From CAWKEY01 sp963848675 (GTDB lineage: Bacteria; Pseudomonadota; Gammaproteobacteria; Methylococcales; Methylomonadaceae), in the NCBI GenBank assembly GCA_963848675.1, contig CAWKEY010000015.1, positions 24,102 through 88,101 on the forward strand: DNA of 64,000 bases, written 5' to 3'. The translations under genes and the position numbers were made by a program. Of this stretch, positions 9,403 through 15,767 are shown piece after piece; within the stretch, counting starts at the first letter, position 1, and every line of letters begins with the position of its first letter. The notes beneath the pieces are model-generated. The model ran no database searches. It worked only from the letters and a program-made list of their open reading frames with translations, and was not told the origin of the DNA.

Positions 9403-9618
9403 TTAGGCTGTTTTTTGGGTTAAGGCCAAAGTTTCATAATCAATGTTCTGTAAGGCTTTTTGAATATGGTTCACTTCATTTTCTTCAAAAAGCGCCTCGC
9501 CACATTGCGTGCATACCCAAGCTGGAATGGCCTCCCATGAAATATGATAACCATTGCGGTCCGCACTAAAGGGCGAATGACCTTGAATCATTTTACCTTT
9601 GCAATGAAAGCACTCCAT
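9403..9618 (-). CDS. YgiT-type zinc-finger antitoxin
   Basis: A 71 aa protein with two CxxC pairs (CFHC at 3-6 and CTQC at about 36-39) that form the zinc site of YgiT/MqsA-type N-terminal domains. It lacks the helix-turn-helix half of full MqsA, matching the short stand-alone YgiT family. It starts one base after the upstream DUF4258 gene stops, so the two form a pair: DUF4258 the likely toxin, this the likely antitoxin. The pairing is known for these families; the activity here is inferred. Confidence 0.85.
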   Translation of the reverse strand: MECFHCKGKMIQGHSPFSADRNGYHISWEAIPAWVCTQCGEALFEENEVNHIQKALQNIDYETLALTQKTA

Positions 9619-9619
9619 T

Positions 9620-9922
9620 TTATTTCCTCACTTTAAAATCCGACGACCATTGGTCTGCGGCAGGTAAATACCCTGTGATGATCGCTAAATATTCAAATTT
9701 GGGTGAACAGACCACATGAATAACACGCTGATCTTTAGTATGAAAAACCAAACAACTTTCACCTTTTTGATCCTCAGGATATTCTTCGACGATCTCTCCA
9801 AGAAAAATAGCTTCTCTAATATCATCTGTTGCAATCATTCTATCCGGCCGAGACATTTGTTTAACGGCATGAGGCAAGAAAAGTATTTTTTTCTTTGCTG
9901 ATGCAATGATTTTATTTTTCAT
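9620..9922 (-). CDS. DUF4258 family protein (probable toxin)
   Basis: A 100 aa protein with the DUF4258 pattern: LFLPHAVKQMSRPDRMIATDDI near the start, a central GEIVEEYPED segment, then SCLVFHTKDQRVIHVVCSP and a closing ITGYLPAADQW. The family is MqsR/RelE-like and is usually next to a YgiT-type zinc protein, as here. It is the first gene of the pair. A decayed copy of its 5' region lies at 10883-10950, so the pair was duplicated. Ribonuclease activity is plausible from family context but not shown by any motif. Confidence 0.82.
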   Translation of the reverse strand: MKNKIIASAKKKILFLPHAVKQMSRPDRMIATDDIREAIFLGEIVEEYPEDQKGESCLVFHTKDQRVIHVVCSPKFEYLAIITGYLPAADQWSSDFKVRK

Positions 9923-9946
9923 TACATGATCATCAACCCAGCCGGA

Positions 9947-9969
9947 GGGTACGCGATACGTACCCTACA
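9947..9969. repeat. REP palindrome
   Basis: GGGTACGCGATACGTACCC followed by TACA, the same family as at 9141 and 9309. It sits between the DUF4258 gene and the brnTA pair. Confidence 0.65.
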
Positions 9970-9997
9970 GGGCTTACTATTCGCCTCCTCAATTGAT

Positions 9998-10045
9998 GCC
10001 CAACGCTGCATTCAGCGGCTTGTCCGCTGTAATGCTTTGTTAGCA
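9998..10045. other. attC-like hairpin at the 3' end of brnA
   Basis: Plus-strand GCCCAAC (fits RYYYAAC) and GTTAGCA (partial GTTRRRY) flank a long imperfect stem: GCATT/AATGC then CAGCGG/CCGCTG around a CTTGT loop, with one unpaired T and a short unpaired spacer. That matches the layout of integron attC sites (R box, spacer, L box, extrahelical base, terminal loop). At 48 bases it is shorter than usual attC sites. It overlaps the last codons of brnA, which encode NKALQRTSR. This is a structural inference from the bases; no integrase is in the window. Confidence 0.45.
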
Positions 10046-10266
10046 GCCAGCTGTTCAAGGCGCTCCGCCAACCAGACTTTTATGATGGATTGACGTGTTA
10101 CCCCAACGCGGCTTGCTTCTTTGTCCAATGACTCAAGCATCCAGGCAGGAAAATCAACGTTAACCCTTTTTTGATCCTGCATAGTTCTTTTAGCTTTAGA
10201 TAGATCCAAGGAATCCAGGATGTCTTCCCCGTTATCAAATTTTTGGTCTAGCTCTTTAGCCTTCAT
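10012..10266 (-). CDS. brnA: CopG/BrnA-type antitoxin
   Basis: An 84 aa protein with a ribbon-helix-helix core: QKRVNVDFPAWMLESLDKEA, then SRVGVTRQSIIKVWLAERLEQ. The acidic N-terminus (DQKFDNGEDILDSLDL) is the segment that contacts the toxin in BrnA/CopG antitoxins. It follows and overlaps the BrnT-like toxin gene by 11 bases, the standard brnT-brnA order, and would bind both toxin and operator. The last nine residues (NKALQRTSR) are encoded by the attC-like hairpin and look like an acquired tail. Confidence 0.85.
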   Translation of the reverse strand: MKAKELDQKFDNGEDILDSLDLSKAKRTMQDQKRVNVDFPAWMLESLDKEASRVGVTRQSIIKVWLAERLEQLAANKALQRTSR

Positions 10267-10498
10267 ATAGCTCCACCTCTTCTTGTCGCGATCGACGCAC
10301 AGAAATAATTCTAATGTTTCCTTCCCGGTATGTAATCACTCCAGACCAGTGCTTTCCAGCAATCATGCCTATGATCAGTGCTCGGGGTTCATCGACAGTT
10401 TTTGCGGGTATTTCAAGAAGGTCTGGATCATCCCAAAGTTGCTGAGCGCCGACAAAATCAATTCCGATGTTTCTCAAAGTTGGACCGTTTATTTTCAT
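10256..10498 (-). CDS. brnT: BrnT-family toxin
   Basis: Encodes an 80 aa BrnT (DUF497) ribonuclease toxin. Visible features are FVGAQQLWDDPDLLEI, the central EPRALIIGMIAGKHWSGV strand region, and the diagnostic IRIISVRRSRQEEVELYE ending. The usual FEWDxxK opening is altered to KINGPTLRNIGIDF. A longer frame runs up to 10585, but its extra codons lie in the remnant of a decayed nucleotidyltransferase gene, so I place the start at the ATG at 10498. The family cleaves RNA and is neutralised by BrnA, encoded directly downstream. Confidence 0.82.
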   Translation of the reverse strand: MKINGPTLRNIGIDFVGAQQLWDDPDLLEIPAKTVDEPRALIIGMIAGKHWSGVITYREGNIRIISVRRSRQEEVELYEG

Positions 10499-10527
10499 CA
10501 ATACATCGATAATATGTTCAAGATAAA

Positions 10528-10812
10528 TACTGTCATCTTGCATAACGGCAGGGCTTGATATAAATACCTGCGAATAATAAGACAAGCCTGCTTTGTTTTT
10601 AGATCACTAAATTCCACATTTACTCTGTGAACAAAGTCTGTAAATCCATTAAAGCTCAGATAAATCAAACAAATCTGCAGCCCTGTTCAATCTAGCCGAA
10701 AAATGGACACGCTGTATTCGCTTGCTTCGTCCTTCGCCATATGCGAACTGAACAAACCAATGGTTTTCACGCCATGTTGTTTGGCCAGGTTAGTGATGCC
10801 ATTGGTTGTCAG
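10528..10812 (-). pseudogene. Decayed second copy of MNT nucleotidyltransferase
   Basis: Read on the minus strand, this DNA still encodes LAKQHGVKTIGLF, then SSHMAKDEAS. The frame then breaks (stop after FRLD) and resumes with traces of DLFDLSEL. Base-level similarity to the copy at 8936-9223 is obvious, for example ACCTGCGAATA and TAAATCAAACAAATC in both. The catalytic GS and DxD residues are lost and several frameshifts are present. It is not functional, but it preserves the N-terminal region missing from the other copy. Confidence 0.75.
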
Positions 10813-10882
10813 TAATCAATTTGTTATTCGTTTTCACTCAACCTACGGTTCTGCCACCGTTTAATCATTAGACATCGTCATG

Positions 10883-10950
10883 TTGAGCAACGATAAAATT
10901 GTTGCCCAACCTACTCAGCTGTTTAACAGCATGAAGCAAGAAAAGTCAGA
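10883..10950 (-). pseudogene. Remnant of a second DUF4258 gene
   Basis: One minus-strand frame reads LFLLHAVKQLSRLG, nearly the same as LFLPHAVKQMSRPD in the intact gene at 9620-9922. On the plus strand, TTTAACAGCATGAAGCAAGA resembles TTTAACGGCATGAGGCAAGA. The similarity ends at a REP palindrome (10952). With the remnant at 10528-10812, it shows that a DUF4258-nucleotidyltransferase block was duplicated and one copy decayed. Confidence 0.65.
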
Positions 10951-10951
10951 T

Positions 10952-10971
10952 GGTACGCGATGCATGCTACA
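10952..10971. repeat. Degenerate REP palindrome
   Basis: GGTACGCGATGCATGCTACA, a mutated member of the REP family seen at 9141, 9309 and 9947. It abuts the DUF4258 remnant. Confidence 0.5.
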
Positions 10972-11641
10972 TCAGCTTGTTTGCAGTAGCTCCTATTACA
11001 CTATCGCTAATTTTACTCAGCGGGAGCAGTGCAGCCTACGCGGCTTGTTAGGTATTGGCCTAAAGCCTGAAGCGCAAAAATACGCTTTCGACCTGCAGGG
11101 AGTTGCCGGATTGCAGAAACCCAGGAATCAAAATGACCTTTTCCCGTGACGGCTGAACTGCGTAAACCCAAAGAGCACCCCGGCGCTAAATGTACTGGGA
11201 TTAATGGCTGCTAAATCGGTGTAGAGTTTTCGGAAAAGGGACGCGGTTTTGCTCATATAGCAATCGCTGATCCAAGAAGTATTACTGACTCGACACGACC
11301 TGGGATCTTACGTAACAATGTAGCGCACAACTTTTAAAAACAGCCAAAGTTGATACGTTTGCAAATGCTGAAGGGATTACATCATTTTGTTCTTCCGTTG
11401 TAAGGTGATGTCATTAGAACATTGTAAGCTTGTCATCTTTGTGTTTTATCCATTCCGATTTTCACCTTGAGCCAAATACAGCGCATGATTTATTTCTGAG
11501 CAATTAATCTAAATTAGATTACATAAAGCGGATATTTTGTCGATGCCGAACGAATGATCATATGGTTTCCATATATCAACTCTTTTACGCTCAAGTTGCT
11601 TAGGATAGGTTGTTATTGTTTTCAATCAGATTTAAAGAGTT
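10972..11641. other. Gene-poor stretch upstream of the toxin-antitoxin block
   Basis: About 670 bases with no convincing gene on either strand. The open frames are short, have no recognisable motifs and carry several stops. Given the decayed copies to its left, it probably holds more degraded accessory DNA. I identify no specific element after 10971. Confidence 0.5.
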
Positions 11642-12253
11642 CTAAACCCACAACCAAGGAAAATCCCGCTTATGCTGGACTTCATACTGGTCGATCTTGT
11701 CGACATGCTTTAAGGTCAAGCCGATGTCGTCCAGTCCGCTGAGCAGATTGCCTTTGCGAAAAGGATCGATCTCGAAGCTAAAGCCGTTGCCGCCGGGGGT
11801 GATCACCTGTTGGTTTTCCAGATCGACGGTAAAGCGCACGCCTTCGTTGGCGGCGATTTCGCTCATCAATTTATCCAGTTTATCTTTCTCGACTTTAATT
11901 GCCAGGATGCCGTTTTTAAAGCAGTTGTTATAAAAAATATCGGCATAGCTGGTGGAAATAATCGTGTTGAAACCATAATCGGCAATCGCCCAGGGCGCGT
12001 GTTCGCGCGATGAGCCGCAGCCGAAGTTGTCGCCCACCACCAGGATCTTGGCACCCTTGAAAGCGGGCTTGTTCAGTTCAAATTCCGGGTTGTCGCTGCC
12101 GTCGTCATTGAAACGCCAGTCGTGAAACAGGTGCTGACCAAAGCCGCTGCGTTCCACTTTTTTCAAGAACTGCTTGGGGATGATCTGGTCGGTATCGACA
12201 TTGCTGCGGTTCATCAACGCGGCAATGCTTTCGTGTTTTTTGTACGGTTCCAT
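11642..12253 (-). CDS. leuD: 3-isopropylmalate dehydratase small subunit
   Basis: Small subunit that forms the swivelling domain of isopropylmalate isomerase with LeuC. 203 aa. Family marks: SNVDTDQIIPKQFLKKVERSGFG near the N-terminus in two conserved parts, FELN...AKILVVGDNFGCGSSREHAPWAI as the substrate loop, and NCFKNGILAI. I chose the ATG at 12253 because GGAA lies eight bases upstream and the protein then begins at the usual place; the frame also allows 12277. It is downstream of leuC, separated by an inverted repeat. In many genomes leuB follows directly; here the toxin-antitoxin block comes next. Confidence 0.95.
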   Translation of the reverse strand: MEPYKKHESIAALMNRSNVDTDQIIPKQFLKKVERSGFGQHLFHDWRFNDDGSDNPEFELNKPAFKGAKILVVGDNFGCGSSREHAPWAIADYGFNTIISTSYADIFYNNCFKNGILAIKVEKDKLDKLMSEIAANEGVRFTVDLENQQVITPGGNGFSFEIDPFRKGNLLSGLDDIGLTLKHVDKIDQYEVQHKRDFPWLWV

Positions 12254-12301
12254 AAATATTTCCGTTAGATTTTGCAAATTAAGCGCGAAGCACTTACCGT
12301 T

Positions 12302-12394
12302 CCTTCTCCCACCGGGAGAAGGTTAGGATGAGGGGATCAAAAAGGCAGTGCTTATTTGATTCTCCTCACCCCAACCCTCTCCAGCAGGAGAGGG
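12302..12394. repeat. Inverted repeat element between leuC and leuD
   Basis: Two perfect hairpins, CCTTCTCCC-ACC-GGGAGAAGG (12302-12322) and CCCTCTCC-AGCA-GGAGAGGG (12375-12394), flank inward-facing GGTTAGGATGAGGGG and CCTCACCCCAACC. The whole unit is itself an inverted repeat of about 93 bases. It resembles widespread intergenic palindromes rather than a terminator, since no T-run follows. Any effect on leuC-leuD transcript stability is inference. Confidence 0.7.
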
Positions 12395-12413
12395 AGCCTA
12401 ACTCAACAGTCGC

Positions 12414-13811
12414 CTATAGCTTACGAATGTCAACAAAGTGGCCAGCGGCTGCTGCGGCTGCGGCCATGGCCGGAGACACCAGATGGGTGCGTCCGCCCTT
12501 GCCCTGACGGCCTTCGAAATTGCGGTTTGAGGTCGAGGCGCAGCGCTGGCCTTTGGACAATTCATCGCCATTCATCGCCAGACACATGGAGCAGCCCGGA
12601 TCGCGCCATTCCCAACCGGCGTCGATAAAGATTTTATCCAGGCCTTCCTGTTCGGCTTGTAGCTTGACGTGATACGAGCCGGGTACGGCAATCGCGGTGA
12701 CGCCGTTGGCTACCTTGGTGCCTTTCGCCACTTCGGCGGCGATGCGAATATCTTCGATGCGGCCATTGGTGCAGGAACCAATGAAGACAAAATCGACCGG
12801 AATGTCGGTGATTTTGGTGTTGGGCGTCAGGCCCATGTAGGCCAGGGCGCTTTCACAGGCCTTACGTTTGCTTTCATCAGTAAAACTGTCCGGTGCCGGC
12901 ACCACGCCATCGACGCCGGCCACTTGCTCGGGCGAGGTGCCCCAGGATACTTGCGGGGCAATCTCGGCGGCATCCAACACGACAGTGGCGTCGAATACCG
13001 CACCTTCGTCGCTGGGCAGCGTTTTCCAGTAAGCCAAAGCCTGCTCCCAGTATTGACCGGAGGGTGCAAACTCGCGGCCTTTCAAATATTCGTAGGTTTT
13101 TTCGTCGGGCGCGACCAGGCCGGCGCGAGCGCCCGCTTCAATCGCCATATTGCACAGCGTCATGCGGCCTTCCATCGACAAGGCTCTGATCGCCGAGCCG
13201 GTATATTCGATCACATAACCGGTGCCGCCCGCCGTGCCAATCTTGCCGGTGATCGCCAGGGCAATATCCTTGGCAGAGGCGTATTTGGATAACTCGCCAT
13301 TAACCACAATCTGCATGGTTTTGGATTTTTTCTGCGGCAGGGTTTGCGTGGCCATGACATGCTCGACTTCGGAGGTGCCGATGCCGAAAGCCAGCGCGCC
13401 AAACGCGCCGTGCGTCGCGGTATGGCTGTCGCCGCACACCACCACCATGCCGGGATGCACGAAACCATGTTCGGGCACCACCACATGAATCACGCCATTA
13501 TTGGGGTTTTTCATGTCATACAGGTTCAGACCGTTTTCCCGGCAGTTTTCCGCCATGGTTTCGATCTGTTTTTTGGCAATCGGATCGGCAATTGGCAGAT
13601 CGCGATTCTTGGTCGGTACGCAGTGATCCATCGTCGCCAGGATGCTGTGCGGATTGCGCACCTTGCGACCGGATAAACGCAGTCCTTCAAAGGCCTGCGG
13701 ACTGGTCACTTCATGCATCAGATGCCGGTCGACATACAGCAAAGGCGCCTGTCCGGCCGCATCGACGACCAGATGGCTGTCCCAGATTTTTTCATACATG
13801 GTCTTTTTCAT
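12414..13811 (-). CDS. leuC: 3-isopropylmalate dehydratase large subunit
   Basis: Aconitase-family iron-sulphur subunit that interconverts 2- and 3-isopropylmalate. 465 aa, normal length. Visible marks: MYEKIWDSH, YVDRHLMHEVTSPQAFEGL, VCGDSHTATHGAFGALAFGIG, and the cluster cysteines in FIGSCTNGRIEDIR and DPGCSMCLAMN. I chose the ATG at 13811 (MKKTMYEKIW) because GGAATAT precedes it at good spacing and it matches the family start; the frame extends to 13874 without support. First gene of the minus-strand leucine set, acting with leuD directly downstream. Confidence 0.96.
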   Translation of the reverse strand: MKKTMYEKIWDSHLVVDAAGQAPLLYVDRHLMHEVTSPQAFEGLRLSGRKVRNPHSILATMDHCVPTKNRDLPIADPIAKKQIETMAENCRENGLNLYDMKNPNNGVIHVVVPEHGFVHPGMVVVCGDSHTATHGAFGALAFGIGTSEVEHVMATQTLPQKKSKTMQIVVNGELSKYASAKDIALAITGKIGTAGGTGYVIEYTGSAIRALSMEGRMTLCNMAIEAGARAGLVAPDEKTYEYLKGREFAPSGQYWEQALAYWKTLPSDEGAVFDATVVLDAAEIAPQVSWGTSPEQVAGVDGVVPAPDSFTDESKRKACESALAYMGLTPNTKITDIPVDFVFIGSCTNGRIEDIRIAAEVAKGTKVANGVTAIAVPGSYHVKLQAEQEGLDKIFIDAGWEWRDPGCSMCLAMNGDELSKGQRCASTSNRNFEGRQGKGGRTHLVSPAMAAAAAAAGHFVDIRKL

Positions 13812-13991
13812 GGCATATTCCAAAGCTTGCAGTGCGGCTCTTATAGAGAGCGCATGACGTGTTACGGGGGTCAATCAACGGCATAGTCAAACTATGCGCA
13901 ACGGGGTATTGTCCCCTAAAAGCCATCCTATTTGCAATTTGGGGGTCACTTCCAGTGCTGAACTTAATGTTGCTCCACTTTGTTTAGTCAA

Positions 13992-14582
13992 TCAGGTTTC
14001 ATCTTTGCCAACCCAGTGCTTCACGGCAGGAGGCTGATAATTGACATAGCGCTCCAGCAGCGCGTCTGGATTTGTATCCACCATCAACATGGCGCGGTGA
14101 TGTTCTTTAACAAACTGCTCGGCCAAAACGTGATCCAGGAACTGGATCAACGCATCGTAATAACCTGCCACATTCAGCAGACCGCACGGCTTATGGTGAA
14201 ATCCCAGCTGCGCCCAAGTCCACATCTCAAATAATTCCTCAAGCGTGCCTATGCCGCCAGGGAGGGCTATGAAGCCATCGGAAAGCTCGGCCATCAGCAT
14301 CTTCCTCTCATGCATGGATTGGGTGACATGCAATGCAGTCAGATGCTGGTGCGCGACTTCTTTATGCGCCAGGGCCTTCGGGATGACGCCGATGGCTTGG
14401 CCGCCCAGCTTCAATACCTGATCCGCCACCCTGCCCATGATGCCGATACTGGCGCCTCCGTACACCAGTCTGATATTCCGGCTGACCAATGCTTCGGCCA
14501 GTGAACAAGCGGCTGAGGCGTATGCCTCGATCCGCCCGGGGCTTGAGCCGCAATAGATACAGATGCTGTTAATGGTTGTCAT
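13992..14582 (-). CDS. LOG-family (TIGR00730) nucleotide phosphoribohydrolase
   Basis: A 196 aa Rossmann-fold protein of the LOG family, which in plants and some bacteria releases free cytokinin bases from their 5'-monophosphates and probably has a broader nucleotide-recycling role in bacteria. The signature PGGIGTLEELFEMWTWAQLG is intact, with the preceding SMHERK motif. The N-terminal ICIYCGSSPG and LVYGGASIGIMG glycine loops are present. I set the start at the ATG at 14582 (MTTINSICIYCG), just before the first strand; the frame continues to 14615. It lies between leuC and the YebC gene with no obvious operon link. Confidence 0.9.
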   Translation of the reverse strand: MTTINSICIYCGSSPGRIEAYASAACSLAEALVSRNIRLVYGGASIGIMGRVADQVLKLGGQAIGVIPKALAHKEVAHQHLTALHVTQSMHERKMLMAELSDGFIALPGGIGTLEELFEMWTWAQLGFHHKPCGLLNVAGYYDALIQFLDHVLAEQFVKEHHRAMLMVDTNPDALLERYVNYQPPAVKHWVGKDET

Positions 14583-14713
14583 GTTTGCCTTGCTGTCGAA
14601 GGGTATTGCCGGCATCCGGCTTCCTGATTAAATTAACGCTTCAGCCAAAATCGGAATGGTATAACTGCATAAACCTACAGCAAGCTGACTGGCGGATAAA
14701 GCAGACATTACTG

Positions 14714-15430
14714 TCAAAACTCGGCATCATGATAAACATTCTGCACATCATCCAGATCGTTCAACATATCCAAAAATTTTTCAAACAGGGGAATATCATC
14801 ACCGCTAATCGTGGTCACGCTTTTGGGCAGAAATTGAATCTCGTCCACCTCAAAATCAATCTCACCCGGAGCATCCGCCAAAGCCTGTTTGGCCTTGAAG
14901 TAGTCGGCCTGGGGCGTGAAGACGGTGACTATGCCATCATCGCTTTCAATATCGGTCACATCGACATCGGCCGAAAGCAAGGCCTCAAGAACAACGTCCT
15001 CGTCAGCATGTTTAAATGCCAGGATGGCGGCATGGTCAAACATGTGGCTGACCGTGCCCTGAGTGCCAATTTTACATTTTGTTTTAGTAAAACATAGACG
15101 TACATCGCCAAAAGTACGGTTAGGGTTATCGGTCAGGCAGTCGACTATCACCATGCAGCCGCCGGGGCCATAGCCTTCGTAGCGCGCAGGCGCGAAATCC
15201 TCACCACCGCCGCCTTTCGCTTTGTCGATAGCTTTTTCAATCACATGGGTAGGGACCTGGTCTTTCTTGGCGCGCTCGATCAAGCCTCGCAAGGCTAGAT
15301 TGCCAGCCGGATCGATGCCTCCCGATTTGGCGCTTACATAGATTTCACGGCCATATTTGCTGTAGACCTTTGCCTTGGCATCAGACGTTTTGGCCATAGA
15401 CACTTTACGGTTTTGATAGGCTCTGCCCAT
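14714..15430 (-). CDS. YebC/PmpR family protein, YeeN-like
   Basis: A 238 aa member of the YebC/TACO1 family, proteins linked to transcription control and to translation through proline-rich stretches. Key segments: VYSKYGREIYVSAKSGG, ERAKKDQVPTHVIEKAIDKA, KGGGGEDFAPARYEGYGPGG, and the C-terminal DDIPLFEKFLDMLNDLDDVQ. The MGRAYQNRK opening and the SKYGREIY variant resemble the YeeN branch rather than canonical YebC of the ruvABC locus. The start at 15430 has GGAG ten bases upstream. It stands alone, transcribed away from the hpnN gene. Function beyond family membership is not shown. Confidence 0.9.
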   Translation of the reverse strand: MGRAYQNRKVSMAKTSDAKAKVYSKYGREIYVSAKSGGIDPAGNLALRGLIERAKKDQVPTHVIEKAIDKAKGGGGEDFAPARYEGYGPGGCMVIVDCLTDNPNRTFGDVRLCFTKTKCKIGTQGTVSHMFDHAAILAFKHADEDVVLEALLSADVDVTDIESDDGIVTVFTPQADYFKAKQALADAPGEIDFEVDEIQFLPKSVTTISGDDIPLFEKFLDMLNDLDDVQNVYHDAEF

Positions 15431-15767
15431 TTTGCGGTTGCTCCGATGACAATAATAAAGCGGCAGATTTTACAGATAAGTATTTGCATAGGAAACTTAT
15501 GAATTGCCTGACAACGCATGGCAGGTCAGGAACTCACAGTCATACCGCATGAGTCCGCCATGTATGACTATCCTGTTTGATTGCTTGTGGTAATCGATAG
15601 TAACGCAGGCGATGAACGCGAGTAGCCGGCTACTACCAATGGGGTTAAAAGTGCGCGTAGAATGATGGTGGCAAACCCATAAAAGTGCCCCTTTAAGAAA
15701 TGGCGGGCTTGAGGGTGGCTGATGGTAGTTTGAAGCACTGCATGGAATACAAAATCAGAGGTAAAGC
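15431..15767. other. Divergent intergenic region yebC-like/hpnN-like
   Basis: About 340 bases between two divergent genes. No gene, tRNA or strong repeat is visible. It must contain the promoters of both neighbours, but I see no clear consensus -35/-10 pair. The ribosome site of the right-hand gene (AGAGGTAAAGC before its ATG) is at its right end. Confidence 0.5.

Noticed and set aside
10880..11149. An 89-codon plus-strand frame in the gene-poor stretch.
   Set aside because: It crosses a DUF4258 remnant on the opposite strand and a REP palindrome, has no motif, and shows no ribosome site.
8225..11641. A CRISPR array suggested by the repeated GGTACGCGATGCGTACC.
   Set aside because: Copies are irregularly spaced, change orientation and are palindromic REP units; no cas genes are present.
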